Source: Paenibacillus ferrarius
GTDB taxonomy: Bacteria > Bacillota > Bacilli > Paenibacillales > NBRC-103111
Length of the DNA stretch: 64,000 nucleotides
Reading direction: 5' to 3'
NCBI RefSeq assembly: GCF_002027705.1
Contig: NZ_MBTG01000024.1
Coordinates: 29,511-93,510 of the forward strand
Under the pieces are notes generated by a model. That model was not told where the DNA came from, made no database searches, and saw only the letters and a list, made by a program, of their open reading frames with translations. The position numbers were made by a program, and so were the translations under genes. Positions 1 through 8,413 of this stretch are shown in pieces; the stretch's first letter is position 1, and each line of letters starts with the position of its first letter.

Positions 1-536
1 TCTGGCAAGCCAAATGGAACAACACCCAGAAGGTTATTTAGTCCATGGTCTTCTTTATACGTCTCGGGATTGATACGGAAGGCAGCAGCCAGAACACCTA
101 ACCAGAAATCTTTTTGCTTATTTGATGCACATATAAAATAATCTCCATAGTATATTTGCTGCATCAATATCTCTAGATTGCTTTTTGCAATATGTATGGA
201 AGATTGATTATTCGATTTAAATTCAAGGTTTTCAAAAATAAAGGGATCATACAGATCCACAACCAAGGGAACATTTATTTTTTTCAAAAAAGGCATTTCC
301 CATAACGTTAAACCTTGAATGACAATCGAATCAAAGTTAGTGTAAAAATCTTGATTTTCAATTGAACTTTTTAATATAATCACGAAACCATGACTTTCTG
401 GATAATCTTCATTTTTAACAATTAAGGTAACTTCACAAGTTTTCGATAGTTCTAAGGCAAAGTTCCAATATCTAATTCCTGGACCAGCCATTGAAGGAGC
501 AATCCTGTCAGGTGAAATTATTAAAACTTTTTTCAC
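1..536 (-). CDS. Glycosyltransferase, GT4-like, N-terminal part (cut by window edge)
   Basis: The reading frame starts at a GTG at 536 and runs open off the window start, giving about 178 residues. A TAAGGAGGG ribosome binding site lies just upstream; the nearby ATG is out of frame and is followed at once by TGA, so GTG is the start. The N-terminus (VKKVLIISPDRIAPSMAGPG) has the KVLIIS beta strand and GPGIR turn of GT-B fold sugar transferases, followed by a Rossmann-like half. The family transfers sugars from nucleotide donors to polysaccharide or lipid-linked acceptors in the cytoplasm. It is transcribed away from the Wzy-like gene at 634, which fits an exopolysaccharide or glycan locus. 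The donor-binding C-terminal half is outside the window, so the exact family is inferred. Confidence 0.72.
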   Translation of the reverse strand, partial: MKKVLIISPDRIAPSMAGPGIRYWNFALELSKTCEVTLIVKNEDYPESHGFVIILKSSIENQDFYTNFDSIVIQGLTLWEMPFLKKINVPLVVDLYDPFIFENLEFKSNNQSSIHIAKSNLEILMQQIYYGDYFICASNKQKDFWLGVLAAAFRINPETYKEDHGLNNLLGVVPFGLP

Positions 537-567
537 ATAGACCCTCCTTACCTGAATGTATTATTAT

Positions 568-597
568 TTGGAAACTCCCTTCCAACTATGCTAAAAT
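568..597 (+). promoter_or_regulatory. Sigma-A type promoter of the Wzy-like gene
   Basis: TTGGAA (568-573) and TAAAAT (592-597) are separated by 18 bp. An AAAGGAG ribosome binding site follows at 616-622, 11 bp before the ATG at 634. The assignment rests on consensus similarity and position only. Confidence 0.5.
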
Positions 598-633
598 AAA
601 GTCGAAGTTTAGCAAAAAGGAGACTATCCGTCA

Positions 634-3156
634 ATGAGTGCAAGTAAAAATGCCTACACGGCTTCACGTGCAAAAACAAATGGAACAATAACGACAGAGA
701 AGAGCTCTATCATCTTTTGGTTTTTAGTAGTTTTCACAGGTTTGTTTTTATTCTGGGCGCCGTTTCAGAGAGCGCTGTTCAATGGTGGTACTTATGACTT
801 TGAGCGTTCCATTTACTCGGCATCGGTCTGGTCCTCCATTATTTTATTGCTGATTGCCATCCTAGCTTTCTTTGTTTTCAAGCTTAATGAACAGAAAGAT
901 GTCTTGACCATTCTAGTTCTGCTCATGCCGCTTACTTATGTGATATCTTTGTCGAATTCGGCATCTCACTATTTGGCAACTAATATGGTCTATATCCAAA
1001 TGCTGTATGCAACCTTCTTCATTTTAGGTGTATTTCTGACAAAAAACAAGCTTGGGACGTCGATTGTTGCCGCATTATTTTTGATTTCCGGTTACTTCAT
1101 TGTTGTGTTCGGACTTTTGTACTGGTTGGGTAATGGAAATTTCGCCGGACATCTGGTTGGATGGTTCGCATTTATGGATACGACCAATGCTTATTTGTAC
1201 CGGGATGCGATTATGACGGACTCGAACGGACTCCGTTTAACGTCGGTTTTCCAATATGCAAATACGTATGCGGCCTTTTTAATTACGTTATCTCTATCAG
1301 CCTTATTCTTTATTGTTAAGTCTCGCAAATGGTACTCGATTCTACCTCATGCGTTCCTCTTGGTGCCTGTCATCGTATCTTTCTGGTTGACGCTTTCCCG
1401 CGGCGCCATTGTGGTGATTCCGGTTGTTTTCTTGATTATGCTGTTCTTCTTTTCGATAAGCAGACAGATTCTGGCACTTGTACAATTTGGACTAGCCTTC
1501 GTTACGTCGCTTGTCATCTTACAGAAGGTAACCGATATCGGCATTGGCTTGCAAAAAACTCCTAGTGCATCCGAATCTTGGCATGGTTGGTCCATTTTGC
1601 TGCTAGCTTCTGTAGTTTACACTGTGCTGGCTATCGTTATTCAATACTTCGTAGGACCTTGGTTAGAACGGTTAACGGCTCGATTGGATGCTAAAAAGTA
1701 TGCAACTTTTATTCTTCCCATCGCTGCCATTGTGATTGGTGTTGTGGGAGCCTTTCTGATTATCAGTGATACTGGCTTCAAAAACATTCTTCCTGATAAC
1801 GTGAAGACGCGTGTGGAGAACATTAACTTCCAGCAGCACAGCGTTTTGGAGCGTGGAACTTTCTATAAAGATGCGGTGAAGTTGTGGTCGGATTATCCGA
1901 TTATCGGTGCCGGTGGTGGTGCCTGGGCTTCTTTATATGAGAAATATCAGAACAACCCTTATACAAGCCGTCAGGCTCATAACTTTGCTCTGCAATACTT
2001 GGTTGAGGCCGGTGCGCTTGGATTCCTTGCTTTTGTTGGGTTCGTAATCGCTGTCCTCGTGTTCTATATAAGAAGTTATATCAAAAGTTCACAGGAGAAA
2101 CGAGATCTGCATTTCCTCTTTTTCATTGTGATGATCTCGCTTTTGGTTCACAGTATGATTGACTTTGATTTGAGTTATGTATATTTGGGGGCTATATTGT
2201 TCCTTGCACTTGGTAGTATGCTTAGCAACAGTTCATCTGCTCCGCTTCGTCTGAAGTCAACATCCGTGGCTATTCACAAAGCGTTCCCTGCGCTTCTGGC
2301 GGTTCTGTCGATTGTGGTTTTCTTCATCTCGGCAACGCTGGTTTCAGCGAACAGCTCTTATAAGCAGACGCTGGAAGTTATCCAAAAGAGTCAAGATTAC
2401 AATCAAATCGTCACGCCGCTGGATAAAGCGATCTCTTTGCATCCTGCTCATCCGGACTATGTATTAACTGGACAAATTAACCGAATTGGTATTCTTCTTC
2501 AAGTTTACAATCAAATGCAGAAGGAAGATCCTAGTAAAGCAGATGGTTTTTTCAATCAAGCCCAAGATCTGCTCACTCAATTATTGAAAAAAGAACCGCA
2601 TAATCGTTATGTGGCTATGCAGCAGCTTAATATGTATCTCATGAAAGGGAAGAAACAGGAGGCACTGGATTGGTCCACCACCCAAATGATTCCTAACTAC
2701 CCTTGGTATACGGAAATGTATGAAAAGAGTATTTCTCTGAACATTGAGCTTGCTAATCAAGCCAAAGAAAAGAGCAATACGCAGGAGTTCAACGAAAGAC
2801 TGGATAGTGCTCTTGCTACTTACAAGGAAGTTCTCACGAGGATTGATTCTTTGAAGAATTTGCCTAAAGAACAAGCACAAGGTCGTGAGTTTGCTGTAAC
2901 GCCTGGCATGGCTTTGTCGGTCGGACAAATTAGTTACATGCGTGGCGACTACGCAGGAGCGGCTGCCAACATCCAGCCTCACATCACGGATAATTTGGAT
3001 AATCAAACAAATCGTGTTCTGATCAGATGGTATTTAGTTGCTTTACAGAAACAAGGCTCGAAAGATCAAGCCCTCATGGACAAGCTGATTGCGAAAGATC
3101 CTGCTGAGAAGCAGAATATGGATGCGATTCTTGCTACGAGTTTTCCGGCTAAATAA
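634..3156 (+). CDS. O-antigen ligase / Wzy-like polymerase with C-terminal TPR region
   Basis: This is an 840-residue polytopic membrane protein. The first ~520 residues hold about a dozen hydrophobic segments. Within them, TLSRGA and a later GAGGGAW...HNFALQYLVEAG stretch match the Wzy_C / O-antigen ligase pattern (Arg in the loop, conserved HN, then E-G-G before the next helix). From about residue 580 it becomes soluble and helical, with TPR-like repeats, a known fusion in Gram-positive ligases. The family joins or polymerises lipid-linked glycans on the outer face of the membrane. With the glycosyltransferase at 1-536 it suggests exopolysaccharide or glycoprotein synthesis. The substrate cannot be read from sequence. 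A strong terminator follows at once, so it ends its transcript. Confidence 0.8.
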   Translation: MSASKNAYTASRAKTNGTITTEKSSIIFWFLVVFTGLFLFWAPFQRALFNGGTYDFERSIYSASVWSSIILLLIAILAFFVFKLNEQKDVLTILVLLMPLTYVISLSNSASHYLATNMVYIQMLYATFFILGVFLTKNKLGTSIVAALFLISGYFIVVFGLLYWLGNGNFAGHLVGWFAFMDTTNAYLYRDAIMTDSNGLRLTSVFQYANTYAAFLITLSLSALFFIVKSRKWYSILPHAFLLVPVIVSFWLTLSRGAIVVIPVVFLIMLFFFSISRQILALVQFGLAFVTSLVILQKVTDIGIGLQKTPSASESWHGWSILLLASVVYTVLAIVIQYFVGPWLERLTARLDAKKYATFILPIAAIVIGVVGAFLIISDTGFKNILPDNVKTRVENINFQQHSVLERGTFYKDAVKLWSDYPIIGAGGGAWASLYEKYQNNPYTSRQAHNFALQYLVEAGALGFLAFVGFVIAVLVFYIRSYIKSSQEKRDLHFLFFIVMISLLVHSMIDFDLSYVYLGAILFLALGSMLSNSSSAPLRLKSTSVAIHKAFPALLAVLSIVVFFISATLVSANSSYKQTLEVIQKSQDYNQIVTPLDKAISLHPAHPDYVLTGQINRIGILLQVYNQMQKEDPSKADGFFNQAQDLLTQLLKKEPHNRYVAMQQLNMYLMKGKKQEALDWSTTQMIPNYPWYTEMYEKSISLNIELANQAKEKSNTQEFNERLDSALATYKEVLTRIDSLKNLPKEQAQGREFAVTPGMALSVGQISYMRGDYAGAAANIQPHITDNLDNQTNRVLIRWYLVALQKQGSKDQALMDKLIAKDPAEKQNMDAILATSFPAK

Positions 3157-3160
3157 GAAA

Positions 3161-3189
3161 AGCGCCACAGCGATGTGGCGCTTTTTTTT
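3161..3189. terminator. Terminator between the Wzy-like gene and the SNF2 gene
   Basis: A 9-bp perfect stem, AGCGCCACA with TGTGGCGCT around a GCGA loop, is followed by eight T on the plus strand. It begins 4 bp after the Wzy-like stop codon. The convergent SNF2 gene ends at 3196, and GAAAA on the other side gives a weaker T-tract for the minus strand. Confidence 0.9.
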
Positions 3190-3195
3190 ACATTG

Positions 3196-6177
3196 TCACT
3201 TCTCCATCCACTCGCGCCGCAAGGCAAACAACTCGCGCAGCTCGCCCGTGGACATCTCCGTGACCCAGTTCTCGCCGGTGCCGACGAATTGGTCGCTGAG
3301 GCCTTTTTTGCGCGTGATCATCTCATCGATGCGCTCTTCGAGCGTGCCCAAGGTGACGAACTTGTGCACCTGCACGTCGCGGGTCTGGCCGATGCGGAAG
3401 GCGCGGTCAGTGGCCTGGTTCTCCACGGCGGGGTTCCACCAACGATCGTAGTGGAACACATGGTTCGCCGCGGTGAGGTTGAGCCCGGTTCCTCCAGCTT
3501 TCAGCGAGAGGATGAAGATATGGCAGCGCTCCTCTGCCGGGAGCGACTCGTCCTGGAAGCGCGCGATCATGTCATCGCGCTTCGCCTTGCTCAGCCCCCC
3601 GTGCAAGAACTGCACGGGCTCGCCCCGCTCCTGCGCGATCCGCGCCTGCAGGAGGTGGCCCATCTCGACGAACTGGGTGAAGATGAGGCAGCTGCCTCCT
3701 TCGCTCCTGAGTTCGTCGATCATTTCCAGCAGGCGCTCCAGCTTCGCTGAGCGCGCCGCCTTATCCGTGCCGGTTGCTGCTATACCGGCACCCGCCCCAC
3801 CATCCTTCAAGAACAACGAAGGATGATCGCAGACCTGCTTCAGCTTCATCAGTGAAGCGAGGATCAATCCCTTCTTCTCTATGCCGCTCACAGCTTCGAT
3901 TTTCTCCATCAAGCTTTGGACGACGTTCTCGTACAAAGCCCCCTGTTCGGGAGTCAGAGCCACGTAGGCTTTGGACTCATACTTATCCGGCAAATCCAAT
4001 TGGATGGCCGGATCTTTCTTGACCCGTCTGAGCAGGAACGGTCGAACCAGCCGCTGCACGCGAGCAGCGAGCAAAGGCGAGTCTTCTTCGCTATTCTCAA
4101 TGGGGCCTGCGTATTGATGATTAAAGTGCTTCAGGGTGCCCAAGTAACCTGGATTAATAAAATCAAAAATCGACCAAAGCTCCGTCAACCGATTCTCAAT
4201 CGGCGTCCCGGTCAGAGCAATGCGCTGGACAGCATCCAAGCCGCGTATCGCTTGGGATTGTTTGGTGTAGACGTTTTTGATGTTCTGCGCTTCATCCAAG
4301 CAGAGTGCATCCCACTTGACACCTGATAGTTCTTTTTCATCCAGCTGGGCAATGTTGTAAGAGGTGATCACAAGGTCCGCTCCCTGAATGGAAGCCTCGA
4401 ATTCTTCGCCTCTAGCCCGCTGTGCACCGTAGTGGAGATGGATGTTCAGCGCGGGCGCGAAGCGCGCGAGTTCTTTTTGCCAATTGCCCAGCACAGAGGT
4501 CGGACAGATCAACAGAGACGGCGTTGAACCTGATTCCATCGCCAATAAATAAGCGATAAACTGAATCGTTTTCCCTAAGCCCATATCGTCCGCCAGACAG
4601 CCCCCTAGGCCGATTTTGCGCAGAAATAGGAGCCAAGACACTCCCTCCTGCTGATAATGCCTTAAATCAGCCTCCAAGCCCTCAATCCGCTCCACGAGCG
4701 GGATGGACTTGGTCTGATTCAACTGTCTCAGCAAGGTCTTCAAGCTGCTGTTCAGCTCTACGCGAATCTTCATCTTCGCTTTGTCTTCTTCTTTGGCCGA
4801 CAGCGCCGAATCTGCATCCGCTTCCTCGCCGCTGTCGAGCAGATGCATCTCCAGAACTTCGCGGAACGAGAGGCCCTTCTTTTTCTCCATTTGGCGCATC
4901 GTTGCCTTAATCTGTTCCAGATACGCAGGATCCAGCTGCACCCATTTGCCGCGAATATAGATCAGCCGCTTTTTCTGCTCTGCCAATTGCGCGAATTCTT
5001 CTTCCGACAAAACCACGCCGCCCAGTGCCACGCGCCAATCGAACTGAATAATTTGCTCCATCCCAAACATCGCTTTTCGCTTAGAGCCGACTGAGCTTTT
5101 CAGCTTGGCCTTAAGCTGTGGACGCAGACGCTGCAGTTCCTCCCACCACGAAGGAAGAAAAACTGAAATGCCTGCTGCCACCAGCTGCAGACTCCAATCC
5201 GTCAGAAATTCCCAGGCTTGCTCATCAGATAGCTGCTCATAAATTTTCCCCAATTGAAACTCGCTCTCGAGCTGGGGAAGAATACGCAGCAGGCGATCCG
5301 TTTGCTCTTGGATGCTCATATCCATCGTTTCCTGCCAAGCGGCAGGCACTATGCCTGACAAGCTATTGCCCGTCGTACTGAACTCCACGAACCGGTTCGC
5401 ATCCTTGCGGTCCTGCGCAATGAATCTGAGCCGCCAATCAGCAGCGTTATCTTTGGCTGTTGTCGTGCCGTCGACATATGTCTCCGCATACGGCTCTACC
5501 AGCTGTACACAAATACGATAAGGGGTATTGTCTTGTGTCCAACCAATGGCTAACAGCCAATCTTCCTCTTGCATCCAGCTTGCATGAGCACTGGCCGTGT
5601 CAACCTGTGAGCCGCTCTCCCGCAGTAAGATGCTCTCCGCCTCTAATCGACGCCACTTTGTACTTATCTCAGAATCAGGATCCTGCAGCAGCATCTCCCG
5701 AGCAATGTCATTGAACCATTTCCGCCAAAAAGCTTCATCCAACCTCTTCCCGCTAGCAAGCTGCTGAAGTTCAGCCATTTGAGCAACCGGGAGATTTAGT
5801 TTCCATCCTGTCCTGCCTTCGCGCCACTCTTCAAAAGAAGGCATGTACCAGCTTTCTTCCAATGCTTCTTTAAATAACAATGCCGCTTTCTGCATCTTAA
5901 GCACATCGTCATCCCATGACAATTTGGCATGCAATAAAACTCCCGGTTCAGCCAAATAGTCCATGGCCATATAAGGACTAAGCTCAATGCCCTCTCCTCG
6001 CGAGGAATGTACCTGCTTAAGTTGATTCCCATAAAAGGACCGCTGATGCCAAGCAAAAAGCAGCTTTCTTAGTCTATATGCAGGAACTTCGTTCGCTTCT
6101 TCCGTTTCGCCGTAGCAGACAAAGCTCCCTGTCGGGAGCTTTTGCATGCTGATATGAATCTGTGACAAGCTGATCAT
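3196..6177 (-). CDS. SNF2-family DEAD/DEAH helicase (ywqA type)
   Basis: This 993-residue Swi2/Snf2 ATPase has a ~480-residue N-terminal extension of the bacterial SNF2-associated type, then both RecA lobes. Visible motifs are I (DDMGLGKT, near residue 527), II (DEAQ, near 625), III (LTGTPIENR), V (GGTGLNL) and VI (QATDRAFRIGQTR, near 922). Such proteins translocate on double-stranded DNA and may displace proteins; no nuclease or bromo domain is seen. It overlaps the upstream SWIM-finger gene by 4 bp (ATGA), so the two are translationally coupled, as for B. subtilis ywqB-ywqA. The distal part (3200-4500) is visibly GC-richer than the proximal part. The biological role of this family in Firmicutes is poorly defined; repair or chromosome remodelling is inference. 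Confidence 0.9.
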   Translation of the reverse strand: MISLSQIHISMQKLPTGSFVCYGETEEANEVPAYRLRKLLFAWHQRSFYGNQLKQVHSSRGEGIELSPYMAMDYLAEPGVLLHAKLSWDDDVLKMQKAALLFKEALEESWYMPSFEEWREGRTGWKLNLPVAQMAELQQLASGKRLDEAFWRKWFNDIAREMLLQDPDSEISTKWRRLEAESILLRESGSQVDTASAHASWMQEEDWLLAIGWTQDNTPYRICVQLVEPYAETYVDGTTTAKDNAADWRLRFIAQDRKDANRFVEFSTTGNSLSGIVPAAWQETMDMSIQEQTDRLLRILPQLESEFQLGKIYEQLSDEQAWEFLTDWSLQLVAAGISVFLPSWWEELQRLRPQLKAKLKSSVGSKRKAMFGMEQIIQFDWRVALGGVVLSEEEFAQLAEQKKRLIYIRGKWVQLDPAYLEQIKATMRQMEKKKGLSFREVLEMHLLDSGEEADADSALSAKEEDKAKMKIRVELNSSLKTLLRQLNQTKSIPLVERIEGLEADLRHYQQEGVSWLLFLRKIGLGGCLADDMGLGKTIQFIAYLLAMESGSTPSLLICPTSVLGNWQKELARFAPALNIHLHYGAQRARGEEFEASIQGADLVITSYNIAQLDEKELSGVKWDALCLDEAQNIKNVYTKQSQAIRGLDAVQRIALTGTPIENRLTELWSIFDFINPGYLGTLKHFNHQYAGPIENSEEDSPLLAARVQRLVRPFLLRRVKKDPAIQLDLPDKYESKAYVALTPEQGALYENVVQSLMEKIEAVSGIEKKGLILASLMKLKQVCDHPSLFLKDGGAGAGIAATGTDKAARSAKLERLLEMIDELRSEGGSCLIFTQFVEMGHLLQARIAQERGEPVQFLHGGLSKAKRDDMIARFQDESLPAEERCHIFILSLKAGGTGLNLTAANHVFHYDRWWNPAVENQATDRAFRIGQTRDVQVHKFVTLGTLEERIDEMITRKKGLSDQFVGTGENWVTEMSTGELRELFALRREWMEK

Positions 6178-7748
6178 GGGATAAGCTTTCCTTTCTTTAA
6201 TTCCTCTTGAAACGCGCGGTAGCGTGAATACTCTTGACTTAAATACGCTACGTAGGCCTCGAATCGAGACGTTTGTTTCAGTTTTTTATAAGCAGACGCA
6301 AGCTTCTTAAGCAGTTTGACGGCTTCTCTGTAAGCATCCCGATTTTTCGCTTGAATGCATTCTTCCGCCGCATAATGATAGATGGGCAGCACCCAGCGCG
6401 GATCCGCTTTTTCGACGAGCTTCAATTCTCCTGCCGAAATCTCCAGCGGTGTTAAGTTCAGCAGCAGGCAGAGATCTGCCCACGTTTGGTACTCCTTCTT
6501 CTGAAACAAGAAGCTCGAATACTCGCGATAGCTCGCCGGCAGCAATGTCACCATCGCTTGTCTATGTTCTTTTTCCACATCTAGATAACGTGAAGCTTCC
6601 TGCCAGAAGTACAAATAATCACTTGCATAATAAGCCGCATCCTTCTGTACTTCAGGCCCTAACCAGCGCAGCCATTTGAGCAGGCGTTCTCCTTGTTCTT
6701 CTTGTACAAACACCTTTAAATAGCCAAACCAATCGCTCGGCTCAACAGACGAACATTCCTGCGTCACCCGCTCCCAAGCGTTCTCATCTTCTTCATTCAT
6801 CATATCGAAATGAGCTAAAGCAATGACCGCAGCTTCGTACACATCACTATCCCGATCTGCACTTGCAACAATGGATCTCAGTCTGGCAAGCTCGTCCGCC
6901 ACCAAACTTTGTTCATACAGCAATTCAGACCATAGAACTTTATAGGTGTCAAACCATTGGTTTTGCGAATTGAAAGTTTCTTTTTCCATATAGGCAGCCA
7001 GGTAAGCGCTGATTTCTTTCAGATGCGAGAGGTGCTTGTTATGCGCCTTTTCAACATTTATCTCCCATAATGAGGTATGCAGCCGTTCTCGGCTGTGCTT
7101 CGCTATTTTCGCCAAAAAGTACTCGGCATTATAAAAGAAATCATACACACCGGACTTGGACTGCATCAAAGCGTCGCACAATTGCATGAGATAAAGCACA
7201 ACCTGTATATCATAGATGCTTCTTATAACAGGCTCCCAGTCATCCGCCAGCTTGTTCAACTGGCCCCAAGCCCGCATGTACAACTCTTCGATACTGAACG
7301 CATTGTACACTTTGGAATTGGCATACTGCTTAGCGAAATAAACAACCCACGCTTCACAGCTGTCTGTTTCTTTCGGCTTATGGACTGCCGGCTTTGGCGC
7401 TGTATGAACCTGTTGAGACGTTGGCATCTTTGTGGAATTTGGATATAACAATGCATGGGGATCATAGCCCTCTTGCTCCGCCACTTGAAATAAAACAGCT
7501 GCCATATGCTTGCATGTATCAAAATAAGGACAGCTGCAGGTGCTCCGACTGAACGCTTCTAAATCCAGTTGAACCCTATAATGGCTTGATCCCGAGACAC
7601 GCGCTTTAACAACGGAAGTCCCTTCTGTTTGGATAGCTCCAACAACGCCATCCTGATAATACTTCCAACCACGTTTGAGAATGGTACTGTCAAAATCAGA
7701 CCGAATCCTCGTCGTCCAATAATCCCAGTCTATCGTTAGCTCTGACAT
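6174..7748 (-). CDS. SWIM zinc finger protein (ywqB type)
   Basis: The 524-residue product carries a SWIM motif near its N-terminus: C71-S-C73, then C79-K-H81, matching CxCx(n)CxH. The rest is helical and charged without a recognised catalytic motif. SWIM fingers bind zinc and are thought to bind DNA or protein. I chose the ATG at 7748 (MSELTIDW). An in-frame ATG at 7766 is possible on paper, but the GGAGG ribosome binding site overlaps that codon and is well spaced only for 7748. The gene overlaps the SNF2 gene by 4 bp, so the finger protein probably guides or regulates the helicase. That partnership is inferred from coupling and conserved order. Confidence 0.85.
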   Translation of the reverse strand: MSELTIDWDYWTTRIRSDFDSTILKRGWKYYQDGVVGAIQTEGTSVVKARVSGSSHYRVQLDLEAFSRSTCSCPYFDTCKHMAAVLFQVAEQEGYDPHALLYPNSTKMPTSQQVHTAPKPAVHKPKETDSCEAWVVYFAKQYANSKVYNAFSIEELYMRAWGQLNKLADDWEPVIRSIYDIQVVLYLMQLCDALMQSKSGVYDFFYNAEYFLAKIAKHSRERLHTSLWEINVEKAHNKHLSHLKEISAYLAAYMEKETFNSQNQWFDTYKVLWSELLYEQSLVADELARLRSIVASADRDSDVYEAAVIALAHFDMMNEEDENAWERVTQECSSVEPSDWFGYLKVFVQEEQGERLLKWLRWLGPEVQKDAAYYASDYLYFWQEASRYLDVEKEHRQAMVTLLPASYREYSSFLFQKKEYQTWADLCLLLNLTPLEISAGELKLVEKADPRWVLPIYHYAAEECIQAKNRDAYREAVKLLKKLASAYKKLKQTSRFEAYVAYLSQEYSRYRAFQEELKKGKLIP

Positions 7749-7821
7749 GATGGTGTTCCTCCGCATTTCGACAATTTCATCTTTTAATTATAGCGAATGT
7801 ATGCGTTCCTGGACACCTTCC

Positions 7822-7871
7822 AGAAAGAAAAGAACCCCCAAGCAGAATCATACTGATTCCGATCAGGGGTT
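7822..7871 (-). terminator. Terminator of the CotD-like gene
   Basis: On the minus strand, AACCCC at 7866-7871 pairs with 7833-7838. An inner GAATCA/TGATTC stem lies at 7845-7859. The hairpin is followed by a T-rich tract (7822-7832). It sits 10 bp after the coat protein stop codon. Confidence 0.75.
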
Positions 7872-7881
7872 GCACAGCAGC

Positions 7882-8133
7882 TTATTTGCGCAGCATGCCT
7901 TGGTGTGGGTGCGGGTGAGTTCCGCAATACTCGTCGACCTCAGAACACGTATACACATGCTCATAGACAGGAACACAGTGGTGTCTGTTCACGACTTGAA
8001 TCGGGTGAATAACTTGAACTCTTTGCGGGTGGTAGAAGTCTCTGACCACTCTTTCTGGATCTGTCATTATAGGGTCAGCCGGTGGACACTGAAATTGTTT
8101 GCCTTGCATTGGTTGATTAGGTTGGAAAGCCAT
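7882..8133 (-). CDS. Spore coat protein, CotD family
   Basis: This small 83-residue protein is rich in His, Pro, Tyr and Cys. It contains VVRDFYHPQ, VIHPI and NRHHCVPV, and ends in a GTHPHPHQG tail. The FYHPQ..VIHPI..HHCVP pattern is the core of CotD-type inner coat proteins. I chose the ATG at 8133, preceded by GAGGAG, because the longer frame back to 8262 adds a Cys-rich stretch with no ribosome binding site and no family similarity. It is a monocistronic gene with its own terminator and would be expected in the mother-cell sigma-K regulon, although I could not identify a clear sigma-K promoter. It supports a spore-forming host. Confidence 0.85.
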   Translation of the reverse strand: MAFQPNQPMQGKQFQCPPADPIMTDPERVVRDFYHPQRVQVIHPIQVVNRHHCVPVYEHVYTCSEVDEYCGTHPHPHQGMLRK

Positions 8134-8413
8134 TGTTGCTTCAACTCCTCTGTTGGTTTGAGATAGTATACGTCTATCCCTAGTCAAAGGAATGTACCAA
8201 TGCCTATATTTGCAATATTTAGGCGGTTTCCCGCAGGGCAAGCAGGCAATCTGTCCAAGCAAAACGCAAGCAGCCAGGCACTCTGCTTCACCTTCGCCAA
8301 ATTAATCTCCACATCAGGCTTTTCCTCTCCCATTTGTCCTACATTTTTGTTACAATTGAGAAATCCTTTTTCGTGATAAATTTCTTCATACCTTTAGAAG
8401 CAGGAGGGGTAAG

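Noticed and set aside
3175..3750. 191-residue frame on the plus strand inside the SNF2 gene
   Set aside because: It lies antisense to the coding 3' half of the helicase in a GC-rich stretch, has no own ribosome binding site or family motifs, and begins inside the terminator.
7882..8262. Longer, 126-residue form of the CotD-like protein
   Set aside because: The N-terminal 43 residues lack a ribosome binding site; ATG 8133 has GAGGAG and gives the normal family length.
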